Positions 42,901-49,952 of a DNA stretch of 64,000 bases are shown piece after piece. The stretch lies in assembly GCF_014205135.1 (NCBI RefSeq), contig NZ_JACHMY010000001.1:6076001-6140000 (forward strand), written 5' to 3'. The DNA is from Kribbella italica (GTDB taxonomy: Bacteria > Actinomycetota > Actinomycetes > Propionibacteriales > Kribbellaceae). The notes below the pieces were generated by a model, which saw only the letters and a list, made by a program, of their open reading frames with translations, was not told the DNA's origin and ran no database searches. Both the position numbers and the translations under genes were made by a program. Within the stretch, counting starts at the first letter, position 1. Each line of letters opens with the position of its first letter.

Positions 42901-43245
42901 CGCAACATCGAGCCGGCCGTCGCGCTGGCACTGACCACCGAGGACATGCCGATCGCGTCGGCCGTGGTCGAGGTCGCCGCGTCGGTCGAGCTGATGGCCG
43001 GTGACGCCGAGCTGGCGGCCCGGACCCTCGGCCTGGCCGCGGCGATCCGTGGCGTCCGGACGATCCCCGACCAGTGGGTCCGCGGGACCGTCGAGGGCAC
43101 CCTTGCGGCGCTCGGCGAAGCGGCCTACGAGACGGCCTTCCGGTCCGGGGCGGGACTGGGGCACGACGACGCGATGGCCGAGCTGCGCAAGCGGTTCACC
43201 CTGCCGACGGGTCGCCGTCGCGGGGGTCTGCTGTCATCAGATTGA
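39958..43245 (+). CDS. AfsR/SARP-type regulator: winged helix, BTAD, NB-ARC-like ATPase, TPR
   Basis: 1095 aa from GTG 39958 (GGGAGG upstream). Residues about 1-90 are an OmpR-type winged helix (RIAVLGPLAMWAADG...RGVRLRGLLARLAL). About 95-250 is the bacterial transcriptional activation domain. The ATPase follows, with Walker A GPGGAGKTRLA (about residue 300), Walker B RILLVLDNCEH and TTSREPLG. The C-terminal ~450 residues are TPR-like helices. This STAND architecture integrates a signal through the TPRs and ATP binding and often activates secondary metabolism; no biosynthetic cluster is in this window. The last 50 bases overlap a convergent TetR gene. Confidence 0.92.
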   Translation: MRIAVLGPLAMWAADGSPLDVRGVRLRGLLARLALGAGKPVGVDTLVDGLWGSEAPSANALQSLVSRLRAGLPATESSISVQSGPAGYTLTIGPDCVDAVQFEELARRGRQLLAADPSQARELLSQADRLWRGEALADLRDLPFAQVEADRLTELRLGTAEDLAEAGIATGHARDVVADLERLTLAHPLRERPHELLIRALAADGRQAEALAAYERVRTTLADELGADPGSRLRDVHVAVLRGDEIDPPATSGGVQAVEPAPKPKSNLRTPLTSFVGRTEDVAELSRQLSDGTRLVTMVGPGGAGKTRLATETGRTLVNQSGDGIYFVELAPLAEEADVAPTLLSALGASEYVDTMQTTLTPKRFPTSRSATDRLVEVIADRRILLVLDNCEHLIQEVAGLVDSLLAQCPRLRVLTTSREPLGIPGEHLHQVGPLALPPVDATDDDYPAVRLFVDRARAVRPDFAITDANRQAIAEICRRLDGMPLAIELAAARLRALTPLQIVDRLNDRFRLLTSGSRTALPRHQTLRAVVEWSWELLEPDEQAVARRLSRFSGGATLEAAEQVCSGPGLPPEAVLDVLASLVDKSLVEAGAEERSVRYRMLETVRAYGAEQLAAAGEVDQVREAHAAYFGDLLRKAEPKLRTGDQLQWMARMDADNENLLDALRTAIDAGRANDSIKLVAVLGQYWNMRGRPSEAVAWFEAALAVPGPTKPLARALTVMLYSLGTLSNGADPSDSVTKAIRGLAEVRLLSRRHEEVRLSAVGWFTNAAWAAFRRDKATSFQQLEEARESIDPWTRNMAVMMTAMFRENEGDVEQMAADLQLAHDGFTALGDRWGTSLALRGLAAHAATHGDHQAAIDALTEAMRLTEELGTSEGMPQLLGQAATSRAELGDLDGAWSDVREAQRLAGETGGRGGQGTALMGMAALSRMAGRLDEALELAERALATLDPQAERMAPHGEAMVMTELARVMVAKGDLSGARRNIEPAVALALTTEDMPIASAVVEVAASVELMAGDAELAARTLGLAAAIRGVRTIPDQWVRGTVEGTLAALGEAAYETAFRSGAGLGHDDAMAELRKRFTLPTGRRRGGLLSSD

Positions 43246-43852
43246 CCGCGAGCGCGCGCAGGGCGGCCTGGACCTGCTGCTCCGGTGGACGCGGGTCGGC
43301 GAGCATCCAGTCGTAGACGACGGTGTTCACCGCGCCCATGAAGGACAGGCCGAGGAAGCGGAAGTCCTTGCGGGTGATCTCGCCCCGGGCCACCGCCTCG
43401 TCGCCGATCGCGACCACGCTGGAGACCAGCAGCTCGCGGAAGGCGATCCGCTGCTCCTCCACCGCCGGGCTCACCCCGACCACCTCGACGAACGAGATCC
43501 GGGCCCGGCGCAGGTCGGTCATGATGGTCTGCAGGTAGCCGTCGAGGGCCGCCGCGATCCGCTCGCGGACCGGCGCGTCCTGCGTCGCCGCCAGCGCGTC
43601 CCCCGTACTGCGCACCCCCAGCTCGATCACCTGGGCGTGCACCGCGAGCAGCACGGCTTCCTTGTTCTGGAACTCGTGGTAGAAGTGCCGGGTCGACACT
43701 TTCGCCTGTGCACACAGGCGTTCCACCGAGGTCGCGGGATACCCGTCGGTCCCGAACAGCTCCAGCGCGGCGTCCAGCAGGCGCTCCCGCCTGGCGGCCT
43801 TCCACTCGTCGACCGAGCGTCCGGAGTACCGGCGCACGGAGGGATCGCTCAT
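43196..43852 (-). CDS. TetR family transcriptional regulator
   Basis: 218 aa. HTH: RRERLLDAALELFGTDGYPATSVERLCAQAKVSTRHFYHEFQNKEAVL. The C-terminal domain spans FVEVVGVSPAVEEQRIAFRELL. The 3' end overlaps the convergent BTAD regulator by 50 bp (43196-43245), which is unusual. On the minus strand CTGACA (43914-43919) and TAAGAT (43889-43894) could form its promoter. It might regulate the DrrAB exporter nearby, a common pairing, but the pseudogene and SoxR-type promoter lie between. Confidence 0.9.
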   Translation of the reverse strand: MSDPSVRRYSGRSVDEWKAARRERLLDAALELFGTDGYPATSVERLCAQAKVSTRHFYHEFQNKEAVLLAVHAQVIELGVRSTGDALAATQDAPVRERIAAALDGYLQTIMTDLRRARISFVEVVGVSPAVEEQRIAFRELLVSSVVAIGDEAVARGEITRKDFRFLGLSFMGAVNTVVYDWMLADPRPPEQQVQAALRALAVNLMTADPRDGDPSAG

Positions 43853-43888
43853 AACACCTCTTGTCGCTACCCCGTGCGTGACCCGCTC

Positions 43889-43919
43889 ATCTTAGTCACT
43901 CAGCGCAAGGTCTTGTCAG
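43889..43919 (-). promoter_or_regulatory. Possible promoter of the TetR gene at 43196
   Basis: CTGACA (43914-43919) and TAAGAT (43889-43894) on the minus strand, 19-bp spacer. GTGAC...GTCAC arms around the -10 could be the operator. Confidence 0.3.
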
Positions 43920-43951
43920 CTGGTTTGCGGGGCGCCGTGGAGCCGCGCCGC

Positions 43952-43982
43952 TTGACCTCAAGCGGTCTTGAGGTAGCAGGCT
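43952..43982 (+). promoter_or_regulatory. SoxR/MerR-type promoter with ACCTCAAG-N4-CTTGAGGT operator
   Basis: A perfect inverted repeat ACCTCAAG (43955-43962) and CTTGAGGT (43967-43974) lies between TTGACC (-35, 43952-43957) and CAGGCT (-10, 43977-43982), spacer 19 bp. The long spacer with a central dyad is the hallmark of MerR-class activated promoters, and the half-sites match SoxR boxes. The expected start falls at or beside ATG 43989, so the transcript would be leaderless. Confidence 0.7.
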
Positions 43983-43988
43983 GTCCGG

Positions 43989-44208
43989 ATGACTTCGCCA
44001 AGAACGACCGACGAGGACCAGATCCGGGCACTGGTCCGCACCGCTCCCGGACCTGGCCGTCGTCAGCTGCGTGAAGACCATCGACGACCGGCGGCCGGGA
44101 GCTGCCCCGTCCGCGCTGCCGCTGACCGGTGCGCTCACCTACGTGTGCGCCCGGACCGACGGCGCGTGGACGATCGTGCTCGCCCAGACGACGCCGATCG
44201 CGAGCTGA
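43989..44208 (+). pseudogene. Remnant of a SgcJ/EcaC-like (SnoaL fold) protein, internally deleted and frameshifted
   Basis: The first frame gives MTSPRTTDEDQIRALV, a typical N-terminus of the small SgcJ/EcaC SnoaL-like family. From about 44045 a different frame gives LAVVSCVKTIDDRR...GALTYVCARTDGAWTIVLAQTTPIAS and a stop at 44206-44208, a typical C-terminus. The ~60 central residues are missing and the halves are out of frame, so the gene is decayed. It still carries the SoxR-type promoter immediately upstream. Confidence 0.65.
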
Positions 44209-44218
44209 GAACGGCGAG

Positions 44219-44242
44219 GGCCGGAGCTGGGGAGCTCCGGCC
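44219..44242. terminator. Bidirectional terminator between the pseudogene and drrB
   Basis: A perfect 10-bp stem (44219-44228 with 44233-44242; GGCCGGAGCT and its complement) with a GGGG loop, just past the drrB stop. Confidence 0.8.
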
Positions 44243-44262
44243 ATTCGTCGTCCGCGGGTTCG

Positions 44263-45096
44263 TCAGGTGCGCTTGCGGTAGGCGCGGATCGCCAGCGGGG
44301 CGAAGACCGCGACCAGGCCGACCATCCAGGCCAGCGTGAGCAGCAGCGGCTTCTGGATCTCGCCGCCGAGCATCAGGCCGCGCATCGCGTCGACCAGGTA
44401 GCTGATCGGGTTGATGTTCGACCACGCCTGCAGGAAGCCGGGCATCGTGTCGGTCGGGACGAAGATCGGGCTGCCGAAGGTCAGCGGGAACATCACCAGG
44501 AAGGCGATGCCCTGGACGCCCTGGGCCGTCCGCAGCTTGAGGCCGAGCCAGACCCACACCCAGCACAGCGACAGCGCGAAGGCCAGCACCAGCAGCAGGG
44601 CGAGCAGGCCGTTGCCGACGCCGTTCTCGAACCGGAATCCGAGCGCGAGGCCGGTGACCATCAGGATCGCGATCGAGGTCAGGTAGCGGACGGTGTCCCC
44701 GAGCACCGCACCGATCAGTGGTGACACCCGGGCGATCGGCAGGCTGCGGAAGCGGTCGAAGACGCCCTTGGCGAAGTCCTCGTTCAGCGCGATCCCGGTG
44801 CCGAGCGTCGAGAAGACCACCGACTGCACGAGTACGCCGGGCAGCAGGAACGGCAGGTAGTCCTGCCAGGTCCCGCCGGTACCGCCGCTGACCGCGCCAC
44901 CGAAGACGAACAGGAACAGCACCAGGAAGATGATCGGCTGGAACGTGACGTCGGCCAGGGCCTCGGGGTTCTGCCGGATCCGGACGATGTTGCGCCAGGC
45001 CAGCGTCAGGCTCTGCTGGACCCAGGCGAACGGGCTGCTCCGCCGTACGGCGTGCTGCGGGTCCGCGGTAGTAGGGGTGAGGGTTGCGGTGCTCAT
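44263..45096 (-). CDS. drrB: ABC-2 type transporter permease, DrrB family
   Basis: 277 aa with six membrane segments. The start overlaps the ATPase stop by four bases (ATGA). WRNIVRIRQNPEALADVTFQPIIFLVLFLFVFGG and LLPGVLVQSVVFSTLGTGIALNEDFAKGVFDRFRSLPIARVSPLIG are the DrrB/NodJ signature regions. With DrrA it forms an exporter for a hydrophobic drug or lipid; the substrate is unknown. Confidence 0.9.
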   Translation of the reverse strand: MSTATLTPTTADPQHAVRRSSPFAWVQQSLTLAWRNIVRIRQNPEALADVTFQPIIFLVLFLFVFGGAVSGGTGGTWQDYLPFLLPGVLVQSVVFSTLGTGIALNEDFAKGVFDRFRSLPIARVSPLIGAVLGDTVRYLTSIAILMVTGLALGFRFENGVGNGLLALLLVLAFALSLCWVWVWLGLKLRTAQGVQGIAFLVMFPLTFGSPIFVPTDTMPGFLQAWSNINPISYLVDAMRGLMLGGEIQKPLLLTLAWMVGLVAVFAPLAIRAYRKRT

Positions 45097-46079
45097 CGGC
45101 CCGCTCCTTCCAGGACTGCGGTGGACTCTGCTTCGGCGGCGTGGCCGGTCAGGGCGAGGAAGACCTCGTCCAGGCTGGGCAGCCGCAGGGACAGCTCGGT
45201 GACGGCGATTCCGGCCTCGTCCAGCCGCCGTACGACGACCGGCATCGACGACCCGTCGCTCACCGGCACGCTGACCAGGGCGTTGACGACGTCGACGGTC
45301 GGCCGGGTGCCGGTCGACTCCGCGACGATCGCGGCGACCCGCTCGAGGTGGCCGGGCTCGGCCGGGCGGACGTCGAGCGACTGCTTGCCGGCCTGCGCCT
45401 TGAGCTCCGCCGGGCGACCGGCGGCGACGACGCGGCCCTTGTCGAAGACCATGATCGAGTCGGCCAGGGCGTCGGCCTCCTCCAGGTACTGCGTGGTGAG
45501 CAGCACCGTCGTACCGTCGAGGACCAGGTTGCGGACGGTGTCCCAGACGCCGTTGCGGGCGTGCGGGTCGAGTCCGGTGGTCGGCTCGTCCAGGTACAGG
45601 ATGCTCGGGTTGCCGACCAGGCTCGCGGCCAGGTCGAGCCGGCGGCGCATGCCGCCGGAGTAGGTCTTGGCGATCCGGTCACCGGCGTCGGTCAGCTCGA
45701 AGCGCTCAAGCAGCTCGTCGGCGCGGCTCTTGGCCTGCGGGCGGGTCAGCCCGATCAGGCGGCCGATCATGACCAGGTTGCGGCGGCCGGACATGTCCTC
45801 GTCGACCGAGGCGTACTGCCCGGTCAGGCCGATGATCTCGCGGACCCGGCCGGCCTCCTTGACCACGTCGAACCCGCCGACCTTCGCGTACCCGGCGTCC
45901 GGCTGGAGCAGCGTGCCGAGGATCCGGACGGCGGTGGTCTTGCCCGCGCCGTTCGGTCCCAGGACGCCGAGCACGCTGCCGGTCGGCACGGTCAGGTCGA
46001 CGCCGTCGAGCGCGATCGTGCTGCCATATTTCTTGACCAGGCCTTCCGCCACGATGGCGGGCTGGTTCGGTGTGGACAT
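45093..46079 (-). CDS. drrA: ABC transporter ATP-binding protein, DrrA family
   Basis: 328 aa from ATG 46079 (GGAGG 6 nt upstream). Walker A GPNGAGKTT, signature YSGGMRRRLDLA, Walker B ILYLDEPTTGLD and the switch His region TTQYLEEADALAD are complete. The C-terminal ~100 residues with SLRLPSLDEVFLALTGH are the DrrA-specific regulatory domain (TIGR01188). It powers the DrrB permease. Family members confer daunorubicin-type resistance, but the actual substrate is not shown here. Confidence 0.92.
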   Translation of the reverse strand: MSTPNQPAIVAEGLVKKYGSTIALDGVDLTVPTGSVLGVLGPNGAGKTTAVRILGTLLQPDAGYAKVGGFDVVKEAGRVREIIGLTGQYASVDEDMSGRRNLVMIGRLIGLTRPQAKSRADELLERFELTDAGDRIAKTYSGGMRRRLDLAASLVGNPSILYLDEPTTGLDPHARNGVWDTVRNLVLDGTTVLLTTQYLEEADALADSIMVFDKGRVVAAGRPAELKAQAGKQSLDVRPAEPGHLERVAAIVAESTGTRPTVDVVNALVSVPVSDGSSMPVVVRRLDEAGIAVTELSLRLPSLDEVFLALTGHAAEAESTAVLEGAGR

Positions 46080-46155
46080 TCGGTTCCTCCAGATGACTTC
46101 GTGTCTCTGGGAACCACAGTCCACCGACCCGCTGGCACCGGCCTGGCACTCGGCT

Positions 46156-46179
46156 GACAGCCCGTCTCAGCGGGCTGTC
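46156..46179 (-). terminator. Terminator after the MFS transporter gene
   Basis: A perfect 9-bp stem (46156-46164 with 46171-46179; GACAGCCCG and its complement), loop TCTCAG, directly abutting the MFS stop at 46180. Confidence 0.75.
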
Positions 46180-47496
46180 TCAGCCCTTCAGCGGCATGAT
46201 CCGGTTGGCGAGCAGTGCTTGGTACGCCTCCGGGTTGTACCGGGCCAGGTGGCCACGGGCCTTGCGCCGGTACTTGAGGATCTGCCGGGTACCGATCGCC
46301 CACAGCACGTACTGGAACGCCAGCGCGAACTTGAAGTCGCCGATCTCCTGTGGAGCACCGCCCGACGACACGTCCAGCAGGATCCCGACCATGCCGATGC
46401 AGATCAGCGTCGCGATGAAGCCGCCGGTGTTGACCATCCCGTTGGCGGCGCCGAAGCGCGTCGACGGGTTGAACGTCCGGGCGTAGTCGAGCCCGAGCAT
46501 CGATCCCGGACCACCAGCAGCCTGTACGACGATCAGCAGCAACAGCACCGGCAGCGGCGCCTGACCGGGCCAGACGAGCACGACCGTCCACATCAGCACC
46601 GATCCGCTGACCACCGCCAGCACGATCCAGGACCGGTAGAACGGGAAGCGCGCGGCGTACCGGCCGACCAGCGGGCCGTAGAACAGCCCGGCGAGCACCG
46701 GCAGGATCAGCAACGACGCGGCCGTGGTCGGGGAGAGTCCCTGTCCGCGGACGAGGAACGGGTACCCCCAGAGCAGGCCGAAGGTCGAGCCGGAGAAGCT
46801 CGTGGTGAAGTGCGTCCACAGGCCGAGCCGCGTACCCGGCTCGCACCAGGCGCGGCGCAGGTTGTGGCGGACCTCGGTGAGCGACTGCTTGGCGCGGTGC
46901 AGCGGTTCGTCGTACGGGGTGTCCTTGATCAGGAACAGTACGGCGACGCCCGTGATCAGGCTGAGCACGCTGGCGCCGGCGAACGTCCCGGTCCAGCCGA
47001 AGGCGTGGAACGCCGCGGCCATCGGGACCGTCGAGACGATCGCGCCGATACCGCCGAGCATGCCGGTGGCCTGCGACATCACGGGCTGGCGCAGCGCCGG
47101 GAACCAGGACATCACCACTCGGAGCACGCTGATGAAGACCAGCGCGTCACCGACGCCGAGCACCGCCCGGGCCGCGAGGGCGGCCGGGTAGGAGTCGACC
47201 AGGCTGAACGCCGACTGGGCCAGGAAGAGCAGACCGGACGCGGTGATCAGCAGCCGCTTCGAGCCGTACCGGTCGAGCAGGATGCCGACCGGGACCTGCA
47301 TCGCGGCGTACACGGTGAGCTGTACGACGGTGAAGCTGGCCAGCGCCGACGCGGAGATGTGGAAGCGCTCGGCCGCCTGCAGACCGGCGACGCTCATCGA
47401 GCCGCGGTGCAGCACGGTCACCAGGTAGGTGAAGACGGCAGCCGCCCACACCGCCCAGGCTCGCCGACCGCCCAGGGGGAAGAGGAGCTCGGTCAC
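46180..47496 (-). CDS. MFS transporter
   Basis: 438 aa from GTG 47496, overlapping the GntR stop by four bases (GTGA). About twelve membrane segments. VGILLDRYGSKRLLI after TM2 is the A-like MFS motif and RAVLGVGDALVFISVLRVVMSWF the TM4 region. It resembles sugar-phosphate/hexuronate-type (ACS-like) facilitators. The substrate is unknown. Coupling to the GntR/FCD regulator means the regulator's ligand is probably the transported acid. Confidence 0.9.
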   Translation of the reverse strand: MTELLFPLGGRRAWAVWAAAVFTYLVTVLHRGSMSVAGLQAAERFHISASALASFTVVQLTVYAAMQVPVGILLDRYGSKRLLITASGLLFLAQSAFSLVDSYPAALAARAVLGVGDALVFISVLRVVMSWFPALRQPVMSQATGMLGGIGAIVSTVPMAAAFHAFGWTGTFAGASVLSLITGVAVLFLIKDTPYDEPLHRAKQSLTEVRHNLRRAWCEPGTRLGLWTHFTTSFSGSTFGLLWGYPFLVRGQGLSPTTAASLLILPVLAGLFYGPLVGRYAARFPFYRSWIVLAVVSGSVLMWTVVLVWPGQAPLPVLLLLIVVQAAGGPGSMLGLDYARTFNPSTRFGAANGMVNTGGFIATLICIGMVGILLDVSSGGAPQEIGDFKFALAFQYVLWAIGTRQILKYRRKARGHLARYNPEAYQALLANRIMPLKG

Positions 47497-48215
47497 CGCA
47501 CCCCTCGCAGATCCGCCGCGGCGACCTCGATGTGGGACACGACCAGCTCGCGGAACCGCTTCACGCTGTTGCCGCCGAGCGCCTCGATCATCTCGGTGTG
47601 GGCGACGATCGACCGGTCCATCCGGGCCGGCTGAACCTCGATGCCCGGCACGCCCATCCGGACCTGGCGGTCGCGGAGGCTGTTGTAGAGCTTGGCGAGG
47701 ATCTCGTTGCCGGCCGCACCGACGATCGCCTCGTGGAAAGCGCGGTCGGCTTCCAGGAAGCTCTTCGCGTCGCCGGCCTTGCGGTGCGCGCGCATCTCGT
47801 CGACCTTCGCGGTCAGCACCTCGATCAGCTGCTTGCGCCGCGGCCAGACCTTCGCGGCCGCGTGGGTCTCGAGCAGCTCGCGAGCCTCCAGGACGTCGTT
47901 GATCTCCTGCGGCAGCACCGGCAGGACCAGGGCGCCCTTCTTCGGGTACAGCTTGACCAGGCCGGACTCCTCCAGCCGCAGCAGGGCCTCGCGCACCGGC
48001 GTACGGGAGACTCCTACCGCCGTGGCCAGCTCACCCTCGGTGAGCAGCTCACCGCCTGGGTAGACGCGATCCAGGATCGCGGCCTTCACGTACGCGTACA
48101 CCCGCTCCGCGGCCGGGATCTTCTCCACTCCCGGCGCCTGCTCGACCACCACCCGGGCGATCTCGGCTGTTTCGTCCCCCAGCACCGGCCGACCGCCGGG
48201 CACCCCGCTCTCCAC
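47493..48215 (-). CDS. GntR family regulator, FCD subfamily
   Basis: 240 aa from GTG 48215 (GAGGA with 6-nt spacing; a GTG at 48221 has none). N-terminal winged HTH: AERVYAYVKAAILDRVYPGGELLTEGELATAVGVSRTPVREALLRLEESGLV. The C-terminal FCD domain has D/H metal positions in EADRAFHEAIVGAAGN and SIVAHTEMIEAL. It is translated into the MFS transporter with a GTGA overlap and probably represses this pair until an organic-acid ligand binds. Confidence 0.92.
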   Translation of the reverse strand: MESGVPGGRPVLGDETAEIARVVVEQAPGVEKIPAAERVYAYVKAAILDRVYPGGELLTEGELATAVGVSRTPVREALLRLEESGLVKLYPKKGALVLPVLPQEINDVLEARELLETHAAAKVWPRRKQLIEVLTAKVDEMRAHRKAGDAKSFLEADRAFHEAIVGAAGNEILAKLYNSLRDRQVRMGVPGIEVQPARMDRSIVAHTEMIEALGGNSVKRFRELVVSHIEVAAADLRGVR

Positions 48216-48245
48216 CAACACTCCTCAAGCTCTACGATCTGAAAC

Positions 48246-48271
48246 ATACGACTGGTATCTCTGTTGTATCT
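48246..48271. promoter_or_regulatory. Candidate GntR operator upstream of the GntR-MFS operon
   Basis: ATAC-N5-GTAT dyad (48246-48258) and two GTATCT repeats (48255-48260, 48266-48271), in an AT-rich island 30-55 bases before the GntR start. FCD regulators bind such GTAT/ATAC dyads. Confidence 0.4.
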
Positions 48272-48434
48272 ATCTTATCACTCGACTGTTTGATCCACAT
48301 TCTGTGGATAAACCTGTGGATAAGCGTGCGGGGTTTCCCCTGTCCTGCGCGCTGGAGTACGCACGGGCCACAAACCGATCTAGGCTCACCGGAGCGTTGC
48401 CGTCCCGTTTCGCTCTGTGTCTTGAGGAGAGAGT

Positions 48435-49889
48435 GTGTTCCGAAGCTCACGTACCCGCCGGCTGAGCGCCGGTCTGGCGGTGGCGGCCTTGGCCTTCACC
48501 ACCGCCGGTGCCGCGACCGCCGCCCAGGCGGCCCCGTTCGCACCCTCGACCAGCACCGCCGCCGCGGCCGAGCCCGGCGTCCTGATGAACTACGTGGTCA
48601 ACACCCGCGCCACGAAGCTGCACGTCAAGAAGGTCGAGCAGGCCGTCAAGGCCGCCGGCGGGACCGTCGTCTCGTCGTACGACCAGCTCGGCGTGGTGAT
48701 CGCGCAGTCGACCAACCCGGACTTCCGGACCGACGTCCGCCAGGGCCGCAACGGCCGTGAGGTGCAGTCGGTCGGCGCCACCCGGACCGCGGCCGTGTCC
48801 GAGGGCCCGGTCGGTACGGCGAAGAAGGCCGCCGCCAAGGGACTGAACGCCGGCGAAGGCACCGTCGTACCGGACCCGGACGAGAACAAGCAGTGGGACA
48901 TGGTCCAGATCAAGGCGGACCAGGCGCACAAGATCACCGACGGCTCCAAGCGCGTCCTGGTCGGCGTCACCGACAGCGGTGTCGACGACACCCACCCGGA
49001 CCTGAAGCCGAACTTCGACGCGAAGAACTCGGTCAACTGCACCGGCAACGGCGTCCCGGACCGGACGGTGGGCGGCTGGCGGCCGACCACCAGCTCGCAC
49101 GGTACCCACGTGGCCGGCACGATCGCGGCCGCGCGCAACGGCGTCGGCATCGTCGGCGTCGCGCCGGGCGTCAGGATCGCCTCGGTGAAGGTGGTCAACG
49201 ACGACGGCTACATCTACCCCGAGTACGCGATCTGCGGCTTCGTCTGGGCCGCCGAGCACCACATGGACGTCACCAACCACAGCTACTTCATCGACCCGTG
49301 GCAGTTCTGGTGCGACGACGACGGTGACCAGGGCGCGGTCCAGGAAGCCGTCCGGCGGGCCATGAACTACCAGACCAAGAAGGGCGTCCTGTCGGTCGCC
49401 GCGGCGGGCAACTCGAACTACGACCTGTCGAACAAGACGACCGACACCTCGAGCCCGAACGACAGCACCGCGGTGACCCGGGACATCAACAACGACTGCC
49501 TGGACATCCCGACCGAGCTGCCCGGCGTGATCACCGTCGCCAGCACCACGCAGGCGAGGACGAAGAGCGACTTCTCCAACTTCGGCCTGCGCTCGATCGA
49601 CGTCGCCGCGCCGGGCAGCAACATCCTGTCGACGGTGCCCGACGGCAAGTACGCCGTGTTCAGCGGTACGTCGATGGCGTCCCCGCACGTGGCCGGCGTC
49701 GCCGCGCTGATGAAGTCGGCGCACCCGTGGTGGGGCCCGCGCGACCTGGAGAAGGCCCTGCAGCGCCAGGCCGACGACACCGCCTGCCCGACCACGCCGG
49801 ACGCGCGCTGCACCGGTACGACGGCGAAGAACGCCTTCTACGGCGAGGGCATCGCGGACGCCCTGGACGCGGTCAAGCGCTTCTGGTGA
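48435..49889 (+). CDS. Secreted S8 family serine peptidase (subtilase)
   Basis: 484 aa from GTG 48435 (GAGGAGAGAG upstream). Signal peptide about 1-32, a propeptide region to about 150, then the catalytic domain with Asp180 (VTDSGVDDTHPDL), His222 (SSHGTHVAGT) and Ser413 (FSGTSMASPHVAG); the oxyanion Asn is in AAAGNSN. It is an extracellular endopeptidase, probably self-processed. Several Cys (201, 268, 293, 355 region and the C-terminal pair) may form disulfides. It ends in a strong shared terminator with the convergent bkd operon. Confidence 0.93.
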   Translation: MFRSSRTRRLSAGLAVAALAFTTAGAATAAQAAPFAPSTSTAAAAEPGVLMNYVVNTRATKLHVKKVEQAVKAAGGTVVSSYDQLGVVIAQSTNPDFRTDVRQGRNGREVQSVGATRTAAVSEGPVGTAKKAAAKGLNAGEGTVVPDPDENKQWDMVQIKADQAHKITDGSKRVLVGVTDSGVDDTHPDLKPNFDAKNSVNCTGNGVPDRTVGGWRPTTSSHGTHVAGTIAAARNGVGIVGVAPGVRIASVKVVNDDGYIYPEYAICGFVWAAEHHMDVTNHSYFIDPWQFWCDDDGDQGAVQEAVRRAMNYQTKKGVLSVAAAGNSNYDLSNKTTDTSSPNDSTAVTRDINNDCLDIPTELPGVITVASTTQARTKSDFSNFGLRSIDVAAPGSNILSTVPDGKYAVFSGTSMASPHVAGVAALMKSAHPWWGPRDLEKALQRQADDTACPTTPDARCTGTTAKNAFYGEGIADALDAVKRFW

Positions 49890-49905
49890 GTCACCACCTG
49901 AACTG

Positions 49906-49941
49906 AAAAGAGGGGGTCCCCCGCCCGGGACCCCCTCTTTT
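49906..49941. terminator. Bidirectional terminator between the subtilase and bkdC
   Basis: A perfect 15-bp stem (49906-49920 with 49927-49941; AAAAGAGGGGGTCCC and its complement) with a 6-nt loop. The A/T ends give a U-run in both directions, suiting convergent genes. Confidence 0.9.
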
Positions 49942-49952
49942 CCTGTGCTCTT

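Noticed and set aside
43989..44339. Intact 116-aa gene in the first frame of the SnoaL-like remnant
   Set aside because: After residue 16 the frame becomes Arg-rich shadow while the family C-terminus appears in another frame, so it is a pseudogene.
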